64,000 nt of DNA, from the NCBI GenBank assembly GCA_029262895.1, contig JAJCYM010000081.1:105512-169511 (forward strand). The letters run 5' to 3'. Positions 52,480-61,525 of the stretch are shown in pieces (position 1 is the first letter of the stretch; the number at the start of each line of letters is the position of its first letter). The DNA is from Roseivirga sp. Its GTDB lineage: Bacteria > Bacteroidota > Bacteroidia > Cytophagales > Cyclobacteriaceae. Made by a program: the position numbers and the translations under genes. The notes beneath the pieces are model-generated. The model saw only the letters and a program-made list of their open reading frames with translations, was not told the origin of the DNA and searched no databases.

Positions 52480-53631
52480 TTGAAATCTGCATCTAATTTT
52501 ACTTTTGTGGTATTCAACTTGTGGTCGGTATTGTTAATCGCTTCTGCTTCGCAGTGTGTATTCCTGATGGTTCTTTTTGCCATCCGTCCTCCGGCCAATA
52601 AAAAAGCATTGATTGTCTTATTGATGCTGATGCTGATCATCCTGGCCATCAACATCAACAATATTTGGTACGCAGGTTATCTCTATCGAACAGAGAGTGT
52701 AATCGCAGGCTTTGCCAGAGGCATGATCCTGCTCCTGGGACCCTTGTTTTACTTCTATACCCGTTCGATTATTCATCAGGAGTTTCGTTTTAAAGCTGTT
52801 CAACTGCTGCACCTCATCCCCTATGGTATTGGCCTTTTTATGGTCTCACTGCAGGATTCTCCTGGTAACATTGAACAAGCAATCGCATTGCTGGATGATT
52901 TTATGGCTGGTAAACTAGAGGCAAGTACGCTGTCAATTTCTCGCTTTGTGCTGTACAGTATTCATCTGGCAGTTTATATCCTGTTAAGCCGAATTGAAAT
53001 GATCAAATCCCTGAATTCTGTAGACAAAAATTATCTGGTATCTGCCGAAATGAGGGTGAGTTGGCTGAAAAAGGTCAATTGGGTGTTGATTTTAATTGCT
53101 TTAGAGCAAGTCATTTTTACCATTTACTCCATATCCAGTGGTTATTATAGTGTGTACGGAAACTTTGTGCTCACGCTGCTCATCTCAGGTTTTGTCTATT
53201 TGATCGCCTATCAGACCATTTTCAATAGCAATCAACTCTTGCCTGATTTCAGTGCCCGACATGCTTCAATGAAAATTGACTCAAGCACCAAAAGTGATCT
53301 CATCTCAAAGTTAACAGCACTGTTTGAGAATGATAAGATTTTCACCCATCCGGACTTGAAGCTTCAGGATGTGGCCCAGCGATTGAATGTTCCAAGTCAC
53401 CTTTTGTCTAACCTCATCAACAATCACATGGAGAAGAGTTTCTTTGAACTCCTTAACCACTATAGGGTGAAAGAATTTATCCAAATAGCTAAGAGTCCTG
53501 AACTCGCCAACTATTCAATTATGGGTATTGCGAATGAAGTGGGCTATAAAAGCAAGTCTTCTTTCAATACCGCATTTAAAAAGCATACTGGACAAACTCC
53601 CTCTGAATATCTCAAAAACGGTCTTAATTGA
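52480..53631 (+). CDS. AraC-family regulator with membrane N-terminus
   Basis: A protein of up to 383 residues. The N-terminal 240 residues have six or seven hydrophobic helices; residues about 275-380 are the AraC DNA-binding domain (LQDVAQRLNVPSHLLSNLIN, then ANEVGYKSKSSFNTAF, ending TPSEYL). No ATG is present near the start. Candidate starts are TTG 52480 or GTG 52507, the latter matching the VFNLWSVLL start of its relatives. It is divergent from the M24-amidase-DUF5916 operon, so it is a natural candidate regulator of it (inference). Related to products of 1692-2846 and 21692-22687. Confidence 0.86.
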   Translation: MKSASNFTFVVFNLWSVLLIASASQCVFLMVLFAIRPPANKKALIVLLMLMLIILAININNIWYAGYLYRTESVIAGFARGMILLLGPLFYFYTRSIIHQEFRFKAVQLLHLIPYGIGLFMVSLQDSPGNIEQAIALLDDFMAGKLEASTLSISRFVLYSIHLAVYILLSRIEMIKSLNSVDKNYLVSAEMRVSWLKKVNWVLILIALEQVIFTIYSISSGYYSVYGNFVLTLLISGFVYLIAYQTIFNSNQLLPDFSARHASMKIDSSTKSDLISKLTALFENDKIFTHPDLKLQDVAQRLNVPSHLLSNLINNHMEKSFFELLNHYRVKEFIQIAKSPELANYSIMGIANEVGYKSKSSFNTAFKKHTGQTPSEYLKNGLN

Positions 53632-53718
53632 GGTTTTTGGTTCGACTTTCGAAAAGTCATACTCCTTATTTTTGGTTATCCCAGCGCAGGCCTGTCCCCG
53701 ACCGTATGTTTGTCCAAA

Positions 53719-54111
53719 ATGTTATCACCCATGGGAGTTGCAGAAAAACAGTTTTGGTTAAAGACACCAGTTAACAAGGGAATTGAACCTGTCTTTCGAA
53801 CCTCAACCCAAGCCAGAGTGTCGATTACACAAATCAGGACGGCCAAAGGGTACGCACATGAGGTGGAGCAATCTTTATTAGCTCTGGCTCATGAATTTTG
53901 GCAGTCAGGCCATTTAAATGATATCAAAATCATGCAGTCTCAAACAGAAAATGAATTCCTGATCATAAGCAGCTGGCAACCTGCCGCATTTATGGGAGAT
54001 TCAAAAATTGAAATGGAAATGAGTGTTAGACACAAACTAAGCGCTCTGATTGCAGATGGCATTATTAACAGTTTCGAAGATAAAACAGACAACTACTCAA
54101 TTATTGAATGA
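53719..54111 (+). CDS. Hypothetical protein
   Basis: The frame is open from 53710 (TTG); ATG 53719 gives 130 residues and ATG 53731 gives 126. No signal peptide and no membrane helix. The body, RVSITQIRTAKGYAHEVEQSLLALAHEFWQ (a strand and helix) followed by EFLIISSWQPAAFMGDSKIE and another helix, suggests an alpha-beta ferredoxin-like fold such as the antibiotic-biosynthesis-monooxygenase type, but this is only a guess from secondary structure. I do not recognise it. It lies 10 bp upstream of the HExxH protein gene at 54122, on the same strand, so the two may be co-transcribed. Confidence 0.6.
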   Translation: MLSPMGVAEKQFWLKTPVNKGIEPVFRTSTQARVSITQIRTAKGYAHEVEQSLLALAHEFWQSGHLNDIKIMQSQTENEFLIISSWQPAAFMGDSKIEMEMSVRHKLSALIADGIINSFEDKTDNYSIIE

Positions 54112-54121
54112 CCTAGTCTTT

Positions 54122-55048
54122 ATGAGAACTTTAATTTTTAACCCTATAGCTGTACTGGTATTAATAGCCCTAATGCTGATCACTTCATTCTCGACATTAG
54201 CCAATGAAACCTGGAAAGGTACTTTTAAGCTATCTCGTGGAGATCAAAAGGCCGAAGCCACTTTTGATTTTGAGAATCAGGCGGGAATGCTTCAACTACC
54301 AGACCTCATCCCTATCCCTCTACAACTGACCAAGGTTTCGAGAAAACAAGATTCGGTCTTCTTTACTGTAGGTTTTCGGTCAGGCCCTGCCCTATGCAAG
54401 GCCAAAATCACGGGGGATACTATGAAAGGTATTATGAGTTCCAGAGCAGGAGATACACCATTTCATATGGAAAAAGCCGAAGCCACTCCGAGCATTTTTG
54501 GAAGGCCAAAGCCGAATGCTGATTTACCGGTGGAAATCACAACCCACACTGGCTCTGAACTGGAACGTGGCATAAAAATCAGGTTGGAAAAACTTCTTGG
54601 TCAATATGACCTGGAGAAGTATCTATATACCAAAGAAATTAAAATACAATCAGGCACTATACCTCATAGCCATCCGGTACTGACTCTGAATACCAAGTAT
54701 GAAAATAATATTCATCTGCTATCCACCTTCTTGCATGAGCAAATGCACTGGTATACCCTTTCCAAAGAATACGATAATAAGAAACTAGCTGAAGCATTGT
54801 TCACGAAATATCCCAAAGTGCCCGGCCCTCTTCCTGAAGGAGCCGGAGATGAAAGAAGTACTTATTTGCATATCCTCGTTTGCTACCTTGAATATCATAC
54901 GCTTGAACAAGTTATTGGTACCGAGAAAGCAAAAGCGCATATGGAATATATGGGAACACAACACTATAAATGGGTGTTCCAAACAGTGGTCAGGGACTAT
55001 GAGGAATTAAAGGAAGTGGTTGGTAGTGCTGGCTTGCACTTCAATTAA
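54122..55048 (+). CDS. Secreted protein with HExxH zinc-peptidase motif, unrecognised family
   Basis: A protein of 308 residues from ATG 54122, which starts a signal peptide (VLVLIALMLITSFSTLANE). Residues about 28-120 look like a beta domain. A second domain has FLHEQMHWYTLSKEY, with the metallopeptidase motif H205-E206-Q-M-H209, and further on GAGDERSTYLHILVCYLEY, where a third ligand Glu or Asp could lie. I do not recognise a named family. It is followed by a strong terminator. Zinc binding is an inference from the motif alone. Confidence 0.72.
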   Translation: MRTLIFNPIAVLVLIALMLITSFSTLANETWKGTFKLSRGDQKAEATFDFENQAGMLQLPDLIPIPLQLTKVSRKQDSVFFTVGFRSGPALCKAKITGDTMKGIMSSRAGDTPFHMEKAEATPSIFGRPKPNADLPVEITTHTGSELERGIKIRLEKLLGQYDLEKYLYTKEIKIQSGTIPHSHPVLTLNTKYENNIHLLSTFLHEQMHWYTLSKEYDNKKLAEALFTKYPKVPGPLPEGAGDERSTYLHILVCYLEYHTLEQVIGTEKAKAHMEYMGTQHYKWVFQTVVRDYEELKEVVGSAGLHFN

Positions 55049-55056
55049 TTAAAGTT

Positions 55057-55085
55057 AAGGCTTCTTGCACCGTGCAGGAAGCCTT
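55057..55085. terminator. Bidirectional terminator
   Basis: Stem aaggcttcttgcac / gtgcaggaagcctt, 14 bp with one mismatch and a one-base loop, between convergent stops at 55048 and 55091. The near-perfect palindrome suits both strands. Confidence 0.75.
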
Positions 55086-55090
55086 CATAT

Positions 55091-56578
55091 TTAGCGTTTC
55101 ATTAACTCTTTCAGCGTGAACATCAGCTCGCTATAAGCACCATTCAGTTTATTGCTAAGTATAATGACCGTTAGATCAGAGCTTTTATCTGCATTAAACA
55201 GGGTGCCTGCACCTGGCCCTTGCCCCCCATGACCAAAACCTGAAGCAAAGCCGTCATTGATAGCGAAGCCGTAGCCATAGCGCATTCCACCTCCATCCAA
55301 GCTTATTTGTTCGGATGTAGCAAGCTCAAAAGTCTCCTTGTTCAAAAGCTTATGATTGACCAGAGCGTTGCGAAATTTGATCAAATCTCTGCTAGTCGAA
55401 TAGCCACCTCCAGCTGAGCTTCCCATCAGTCCTCCTCTCTCTTTAATGACTCGACCTTCACCTAAATCTAAATAACCAACCGCTACTAATTCTTCCTGAT
55501 CTTTACGGTAGAAGCCTGAGTTATCCATTCCTAATGGCTTAAAGATGGTCTCATTAATATGTTCATAGTAATTTTGGCCGGTCGCCTTCTCAATGATCAA
55601 CCCAAGTAATATAAATCCCGAATTGCTATAAGAACCCTGGCTTCCTGGCGGATCAAAACGTACCGGTTTGTTTTGAATAAAGGGAAGGTACTGGTCGAGT
55701 CGCGAGATTTTATCCCAACTCTTTTCATATTCAGCATCCCAAAACTCACCCACTCCCGAGCTATGAGATAACAGATGCATCACAGTCGTCTTTGAAGCAT
55801 AATCTTTATTGGCATAATTGGGTAAAAATTTCTGAAGAGGATCATCCAAAGAAATTTCACCCTCTTGTACCAGTTTTAACACGGCAACCGCAGTAAACAT
55901 TTTACTCATCGATGCCAGGTTAAAAGGAGTGTTTGCATCGACCTTTCTTTTAGCCTCGTGATTTGCCAGGCCATAAACCTCTTCGGTCAAGACCTCATCT
56001 CCGTTCATAATCAGCACACTGGCGGAAAGACCACCTTCTTTGCCCAGTTTTCGAGCGTATTTTGTAAGGGATGATATCACATCTGGGTCTGTGAATTTAC
56101 CATCAGGAATATTTGAAGGTTCAGCAGCCAGTACAATGTTAATCCGCTCAGTTTTGTAATCACCCTCATTCTTAGATACCAATTGAAAGTTTCTCCATTC
56201 TTCGGTCTTTAATAATTTGACGATTACATGGACCGTAGAATATTGTTCACCTTCAGTAAGACGAATTTTGCCGGACGTCACCTTACCATACTCTTTGCGA
56301 AACGACTTTGCCCAATCTTCAGCACTACTTTCTTTAAAAATCTCATGAGCCACTTTCACTGCGGTTTCTTCACTGGCCGTATTTAGGACTTTGATAAACT
56401 TATGACCAATATCAGTCAGAATAGCCTTGGTGGTTGGCGGTTCTGAGCCTGATTCGGTTACAAAATCATTTTGTGCAAAGACCGTATTTATACCAAATAG
56501 AAGCAGCACAAAGCCAGCTATTCGTCCTAGTTTAAACCCTCGGATCATGTTAAATTTCGTTAAATCATTCAGTTTCAT
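55091..56578 (-). CDS. Secreted serine hydrolase, beta-lactamase (class C/PBP) family
   Basis: A protein of 495 residues from 56578, or 485 from the inner ATG 56548; the signal segment LGRIAGFVLLLFGINTVFAQ fits both. Residues about 50-165 form an N-terminal domain with a helix and sheet, likely a DUF3887-like or NTF2-like domain. The rest is a serine hydrolase: NLASMSKMFTAVAV has the S-x-x-K nucleophile, YSNSGFILLG the Y-x-N motif, and GHGGQGPGAG the third (HGG) motif. Family members hydrolyse peptides or esters, rarely beta-lactams. It converges with the HExxH gene. Confidence 0.88.
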   Translation of the reverse strand: MKLNDLTKFNMIRGFKLGRIAGFVLLLFGINTVFAQNDFVTESGSEPPTTKAILTDIGHKFIKVLNTASEETAVKVAHEIFKESSAEDWAKSFRKEYGKVTSGKIRLTEGEQYSTVHVIVKLLKTEEWRNFQLVSKNEGDYKTERINIVLAAEPSNIPDGKFTDPDVISSLTKYARKLGKEGGLSASVLIMNGDEVLTEEVYGLANHEAKRKVDANTPFNLASMSKMFTAVAVLKLVQEGEISLDDPLQKFLPNYANKDYASKTTVMHLLSHSSGVGEFWDAEYEKSWDKISRLDQYLPFIQNKPVRFDPPGSQGSYSNSGFILLGLIIEKATGQNYYEHINETIFKPLGMDNSGFYRKDQEELVAVGYLDLGEGRVIKERGGLMGSSAGGGYSTSRDLIKFRNALVNHKLLNKETFELATSEQISLDGGGMRYGYGFAINDGFASGFGHGGQGPGAGTLFNADKSSDLTVIILSNKLNGAYSELMFTLKELMKR

Positions 56579-56704
56579 AATTGCTATATATCAATGTTAG
56601 TATATTGACTTACGGCAATGATAGACCGGTCATAGTCGTGAAACCGCGGCTTGTTCCCAAGTCAGGTTGATTAGGTGTGAACACCGGTATTCTTTTGTAG
56701 AATT

Positions 56705-57499
56705 ATGCGTTCGAAAGTCAAATCCATACTGTTCCCAGTGCTAATTTGGATAGCAGTAGTTTTTGTGTTCTTGATTCTGCAACTGACAATTGATGATACT
56801 TCACTAAGATCGGCTTCAATCAATGAGCAGATTAATACATTGATTTATGGAGTCGCGTTTATCCTGGTAATCGCATTGCTACAGTTCAATTCTCGTTTCC
56901 CAAAACTCTTCGAAACAAAGTGGTTCGTACTTCATCTCATCATTGCCGCATTCAGCTACTTAATTTATGATGCCGTATTCGTCAATATGCATGTGCTTCC
57001 TGGTGATGGCTCAGTGTTTGTCACCAAAGACTCAAGCCTTGGTAACGAGTTGATTGATAAAGTTCTTGGAAATGGCTTTGGTATTTACGCCATTGTGCTG
57101 CTCATATTCTCATTCGTTTATAAGAAAGTTTCCGGCAACACCCCTGTACAGAAAGCCAGCACCAATGACTTTATGGATCAGCTTAAAATCAAACTGTCCA
57201 ACCGAACTTACTTTATACCCACCAGTAGTATACTGTTTATCAAATCCTCCAATAACTACTCTGACCTTTATACCAATGATGGTAAGCACGTGGTTAGGGA
57301 GTCAATCAGTAAATTGGAAGAAGGCCTTGATCCAAACTTGTTTGCACGCATTCATAGGTCAGTGATCATTCGAACCAATGAGGTGAGTGAGTTTCTCTCT
57401 CAGGGAAATGGTGATTATAAAGTCAAAATGAAGAATCAGGAAGTGTTCAGCATTGGGAATAAATACAAAAAGGACATACTGGAGCGATTTGGTGTTTAG
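56705..57499 (+). CDS. LytTR-family regulator with membrane N-terminus
   Basis: A protein of 264 residues. The first 145 residues have four hydrophobic helices (about 8-28, 45-62, 74-91 and 123-142), with a periplasmic loop between helices 3 and 4. Residues about 165-260 are a LytTR DNA-binding domain (TSSILFIKSSNNYSDLYT, HRSVIIRTNEVSEF, VFSIGNKYKKDIL). It lacks a receiver domain, so it is a one-component sensor-regulator. The short 127-bp spacer to the divergent serine hydrolase start makes the hydrolase a plausible target (inference). The gene ends in ggtgtt-taggc-aacacc, which may form a weak hairpin with its stop. Confidence 0.85.
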   Translation: MRSKVKSILFPVLIWIAVVFVFLILQLTIDDTSLRSASINEQINTLIYGVAFILVIALLQFNSRFPKLFETKWFVLHLIIAAFSYLIYDAVFVNMHVLPGDGSVFVTKDSSLGNELIDKVLGNGFGIYAIVLLIFSFVYKKVSGNTPVQKASTNDFMDQLKIKLSNRTYFIPTSSILFIKSSNNYSDLYTNDGKHVVRESISKLEEGLDPNLFARIHRSVIIRTNEVSEFLSQGNGDYKVKMKNQEVFSIGNKYKKDILERFGV

Positions 57500-57508
57500 G
57501 CAACACCA

Positions 57509-58372
57509 CTACATCAGGCAGCACTTCTTGTACTTTTCATTGCTTCCACATGGACAAAGTGAATTTCTTCCAATCTCTCCAATTTTCTTCTCCTTTTTGT
57601 CCAGCAATTCATGTGGACTCTGCTGAAATGCGGCCGACATCATTCGATATAACTCCGGATGATTCTTTTTGAGTAAGTGCGGGCGTTCAAAGAAATACTC
57701 ACCGGCTACCGCAAAAAATTCTCTGGCGTGCGTGGCACCGTAGTCTCTTATTTCTGATTCATCATCTTCTATTTCCTGAATCTTTGTATTGATCAATGTC
57801 AGCCATGGCAGCACGAATGTCTCACCCTGGAATACCGGTGGAACACCATCAACATGACCATTTTCTTTGTCATAGAGATGGATGAATTCATGTATGCCCA
57901 CATTGATTTTGTCTCGGTTATTATCAAAACCATGATGCAATGCTCTTTTGGAAAGAATCATTTTGCCTTCCATGGCTCCATTACCCACCATACCGTTAAT
58001 GAACTCCTTAGGATTATGGAAATTGAACTCCCTGTCAAATGAAGAGGGATACAAAATAACCTCATCCAAATAATGATAGTGCCATCTCGGGAATCCAAAC
58101 AGCGGAATTACTGCACTACTCGCAATAAGTAGGCGGTCTTCCAAAGTGACCTCAACCGACACGCCAACAATGTCAATGGTACCGAGGAAATTACCTACAT
58201 CTTCTAAAAAACGATGCTGCCCCGCTTGATCCAATGCTCTGTAAAAACGCACCCGTTCATGAAGAATCAGCATCCATTTCGATGGAATTACCTCAACTTT
58301 CTCCTTCTGGCCCTGTTTCCTTAAAATGTAGATTGAGCCCAGAGTGGCCAAAATCAAAATGAAAGCAATCAT
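57509..58372 (-). CDS. MtfA-like zinc peptidase with C-terminal SEC-C motif
   Basis: A protein of 287 residues. An N-terminal hydrophobic helix (residues 1-17) is followed by the MtfA-type domain with HEFIHLYDK, H161-E162-H165, and further the conserved DYGATHAREFFAVAGEYFFERP (final Glu ligand region), all in keeping with the M90 peptidase family. The last 25 residues form a SEC-C-like zinc motif (RNSLCPCGSNEKYKKCC), with three Cys pairs. E. coli MtfA binds Mlc; here the SEC-C addition suggests a different partner. It is likely anchored to the inner membrane and faces the cytoplasm. Confidence 0.88.
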   Translation of the reverse strand: MIAFILILATLGSIYILRKQGQKEKVEVIPSKWMLILHERVRFYRALDQAGQHRFLEDVGNFLGTIDIVGVSVEVTLEDRLLIASSAVIPLFGFPRWHYHYLDEVILYPSSFDREFNFHNPKEFINGMVGNGAMEGKMILSKRALHHGFDNNRDKINVGIHEFIHLYDKENGHVDGVPPVFQGETFVLPWLTLINTKIQEIEDDESEIRDYGATHAREFFAVAGEYFFERPHLLKKNHPELYRMMSAAFQQSPHELLDKKEKKIGEIGRNSLCPCGSNEKYKKCCLM

Positions 58373-58436
58373 GATTGGCTAAATAACAAAAACCAACCAG
58401 CTTGACAGCGTGAAAGTTTAAAAACCGCTGATTGCC

Positions 58437-61037
58437 CTAATCATTTTTTAAGGCATCAACAGGATTTAGACCAGCAGCTTTGAGCGTAACATAGCTGGAA
58501 CTTCCCAACACGAACAAAACAATGCTTAGCACGGAAATCAGATAAACCGCGGGCCCAACAGAAATTCTATTGGCAAACCCCTGAAGCCACCAGTCTGAGA
58601 GATAAATGCCTAATGGGACAGCCAATAAAAGAGCAACAATCAGAAGAAAAACGAACTCCCTTGAAAGCAGTTTCAACAGGGCCGAAACCTCACTACCTAA
58701 AACCTTTCTTATTGCGATTTCTTTCATGCGCTGCTTCGCCATATAAGTAGCCATGCCAAATATGCCTGAAATAGTAAGCACAATTGAGATAATGCAGAAG
58801 ATCCAGACAATCGCTTTGAGTCTGGACTCATTGATATACATATTCGCAAATCGGTCACTCAGGAATTGATATTCAATGGAGGGTAAATCAGGAAAGATAT
58901 CCAAGCTTACTCTTTCTATACCACTTGTTACGGTCTCTACTGCCGCTGGCGAGAACCTGAGAGAAAGCCAGGAAGCCCTTCTATTTGAACTAATAACCAA
59001 GGGCTCAACTTCATTATGAAGTGATTGAAAATTAAAATCCTTAACAACGGCAACCACATTTCCCGTGTCTCTTCCCCATCTGATCTTCTGATTAACAGGA
59101 TCTCGCTCCCCGAATATCAGTGTAGCTGCAGACTCGTTGAGCATATATTGAATTGGTGCGTCAGGAGTGTTTTTCATAAAACCTGGCCCCGCCAATAACT
59201 CAAGACCGTAGGTATCCGCAAAATTCTCATCTGTCATCAAGATGCGAGTACCAATTTCTTCCGTCCCTCCGATTTCCTGTACACCCTCAAACATAATTCT
59301 ATTGCTGGGAATTGAGGATGAACCGGTGACAGATTGTACGCCTGTTATTGTTGAAAGCCCACTGACAAAAGCATCATATTTTTGACGCAAGCTGCTGTTC
59401 AATTCAATCAAAAGAATTTGATCTTTCTCAAAACCAAGATTCTCTTTCTGTATATGATCCAACTGATTATAGATGACAAAAGAACTGACCATCAGAATCA
59501 TGGAAATGACGAATTGAAAAACAATCAGGCCCTTTCTCATCATACCCAAACCACCTGCACTGAACTTAGTGGTGTTCCCGGATTTCAAAACAGAAGATGG
59601 CTTGAAACGTGACAATACGATGGCCGGATAAGCTCCGCAGATGATTTCCAGCAGCAAAATTATGATAGCCAAGGGTATCAAAATCTCCTGATGTTCCAGT
59701 ACACTTAGCGGGATATTCAAGCCAGAAAAGTTGCCAAATACAGGTGAAACAAGTGCCAAAATTATCAAACTGAAAAAAGCAGAGACCAATAGAATGATCA
59801 TACTCTCACCCATAAATTGCAGAATCACGCTTTGCCTTGAAGCACCCACAGTTTTGCGTAAGGCCACTTCTTTGGCCCTATCGAATCCCTTTACAACCGA
59901 TACGTTGATGAAATTGATACTTGAAATGAGAAGCACAAAAATGCCTATGGACAAGAGAATATAGACATAGCTGATATTTCCGTTATCTGCAATTTCCTTC
60001 TCATGGTTAGTATAAAGATGAATATCCTTAACTCCTGTAAAAACCACCTCCATTCCATCCTCTTCTTCCGGAACGTTGTATTGCTTTTTGTATTCTTTCA
60101 AAACAGTGGCCGACAATTCATTGAAGTCGGTTCCGTCATTCAAGCGTACATAAGTATAAGTCGCCCAATTTCTCCAGGCGCTCCGAAATCGATCACTGAA
60201 AACGCTGAGCGGTAATAGGTAATCATATTTCAAATGCGTTTGCTCAGTCAAATCTTCAATTACAGCTGTGACTCTGCGTGATTCTGTATCATCCACTTCC
60301 AATCTTAGCAATTCACCAACTACATCAGTTCTACCAAAGTACTTCATGGCCAACGATCTGGTCAGCACAATTGCATCTGGAGGTACTAAGGCCGTGCTCA
60401 GGTCTCCGACTACAACCTCATGCTTGAATAAATCAAACACGGTTGATTCGGCATAAAAACCCCTCTTTTCTGTGAAAATCTTGTCATCTTTTTTGATCCA
60501 TGTGCTGAAGATTCTAAAGAAACGAGTCATCTCCTGAACACTGGAGAGGTTTTCTTTCATATAGCCTCCTAACCCCATGGGTGTGGCTGCCCAAGGGTTT
60601 CCATCCGGTGCCTGACCAACACGGAAGATGTTTTCAGCATTATCATGGTGCTCATCATAACTTAATTCGTACCTGGTATAGGTCAGCGCCAAAAGAAAAA
60701 TGGCGAGGCCCATCGTAAGATTGAGAATCTTCAAGAAGGCCGAAAACCGGTCTTTCCGTGCATTGCGATAGGTCAGTTTTAGAATTTGTTTCATTGAAAT
60801 GTAGTTTGAGTTTTGACTGATTGTTGTTTTTGCCCTAAGGCGGAATGTGCGGAAATATCGAATGACATCCAGAATATACATGAAGCGAGCAAGACGAAGG
60901 CCCTGCCTTTCCACGCGCAGATAAAACCATTCATGCAAATCGCCCTGAACCTCTTCCAGATAATAATCTGAGCAATACCATTTGAGCAGAATATCTGCCC
61001 ATTTTGGTGGTTTGGGGCTAGGTTGAGTTTCAATCAT
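58437..61037 (-). CDS. MacB/FtsX-type ABC transporter permease with PadR-linked N-domain
   Basis: A protein of 866 residues from ATG 61037. The first 80 residues (KWADILLKWYCSDYYLEEVQGDLHEWF) are the permease prefix domain usual in PadR-linked members. Then an N-terminal membrane helix (about 110-130), a periplasmic MacB-like core domain, FtsX helices with the second half repeating the pattern, and MKEIAIRKVLGSEVSALLKLL near the end. ATPase genes are not adjacent. The PadR gene ends two bases before the start, so they are co-transcribed. Export or lipid/envelope function is probable, substrate unknown. Confidence 0.9.
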   Translation of the reverse strand: MIETQPSPKPPKWADILLKWYCSDYYLEEVQGDLHEWFYLRVERQGLRLARFMYILDVIRYFRTFRLRAKTTISQNSNYISMKQILKLTYRNARKDRFSAFLKILNLTMGLAIFLLALTYTRYELSYDEHHDNAENIFRVGQAPDGNPWAATPMGLGGYMKENLSSVQEMTRFFRIFSTWIKKDDKIFTEKRGFYAESTVFDLFKHEVVVGDLSTALVPPDAIVLTRSLAMKYFGRTDVVGELLRLEVDDTESRRVTAVIEDLTEQTHLKYDYLLPLSVFSDRFRSAWRNWATYTYVRLNDGTDFNELSATVLKEYKKQYNVPEEEDGMEVVFTGVKDIHLYTNHEKEIADNGNISYVYILLSIGIFVLLISSINFINVSVVKGFDRAKEVALRKTVGASRQSVILQFMGESMIILLVSAFFSLIILALVSPVFGNFSGLNIPLSVLEHQEILIPLAIIILLLEIICGAYPAIVLSRFKPSSVLKSGNTTKFSAGGLGMMRKGLIVFQFVISMILMVSSFVIYNQLDHIQKENLGFEKDQILLIELNSSLRQKYDAFVSGLSTITGVQSVTGSSSIPSNRIMFEGVQEIGGTEEIGTRILMTDENFADTYGLELLAGPGFMKNTPDAPIQYMLNESAATLIFGERDPVNQKIRWGRDTGNVVAVVKDFNFQSLHNEVEPLVISSNRRASWLSLRFSPAAVETVTSGIERVSLDIFPDLPSIEYQFLSDRFANMYINESRLKAIVWIFCIISIVLTISGIFGMATYMAKQRMKEIAIRKVLGSEVSALLKLLSREFVFLLIVALLLAVPLGIYLSDWWLQGFANRISVGPAVYLISVLSIVLFVLGSSSYVTLKAAGLNPVDALKND

Positions 61038-61039
61038 AT

Positions 61040-61366
61040 CTATTTGAAACTCAGTTTTGGCACTTGCTCCCACATGCTATTTCTAAGCTCTTTAACTTCG
61101 TTTAGTGCTTCAAAACCTGCTTGTGAAATACGATACAAGCGTTTGCGCCTACCACCCCTTTCCTTGGTTGTCCCACCCATATAGGACTCTACAAAACCTT
61201 TCTGTTCAAGCCTATGGAGTGATGTATGGACCGTGCTTAAGGTGATTGACCTGTTCGACTGACTTTGAATTTCTTTCGCTATGGTCACCGTGTAGGCCTG
61301 ATCGCTTAAAATTGCGGTGGTGAGTAAAACCAATTCTTCTAACTCACCTAGGTGCGTACCTTTCAT
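61040..61366 (-). CDS. PadR-family transcriptional regulator
   Basis: A protein of 108 residues, just the winged helix and C-terminal helix. MKGTHLGELEELVLLTTAIL, STVHTSLHRLEQKGFV and GGTTKERGGRRKRLYRIS are the dimer helix, recognition helix and wing of the family. It is close to the truncated copy at 1-223. It is directly followed by an FtsX permease gene, which it probably represses. Two near-identical 18-bp direct repeats lie upstream at 61375-61418. The full length is typical for the short PadR class. Confidence 0.92.
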   Translation of the reverse strand: MKGTHLGELEELVLLTTAILSDQAYTVTIAKEIQSQSNRSITLSTVHTSLHRLEQKGFVESYMGGTTKERGGRRKRLYRISQAGFEALNEVKELRNSMWEQVPKLSFK

Positions 61367-61374
61367 ATTTAATT

Positions 61375-61418
61375 CGTAATTGTAAGACTAATATTATAGT
61401 CGTAAATGTAAGACTAAT
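61375..61418. promoter_or_regulatory. Direct repeats upstream of padR, candidate operator
   Basis: cgtaattgtaagactaat (61375-61392) and cgtaaatgtaagactaat (61401-61418), one mismatch, 26-bp period. Between them gacta-atatta-tagtc makes an imperfect inverted repeat. They begin 9 bp from the PadR start codon. Confidence 0.45.
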
Positions 61419-61525
61419 GAAATCGTTAATGGTTACAGGGCTGGGTAACTTTTTTTTAGGAATAATTATCGAATGCCTATCTTAGGGTTTTAACCCCTTA
61501 ATATATAAACCCTTAAAATATCTTT

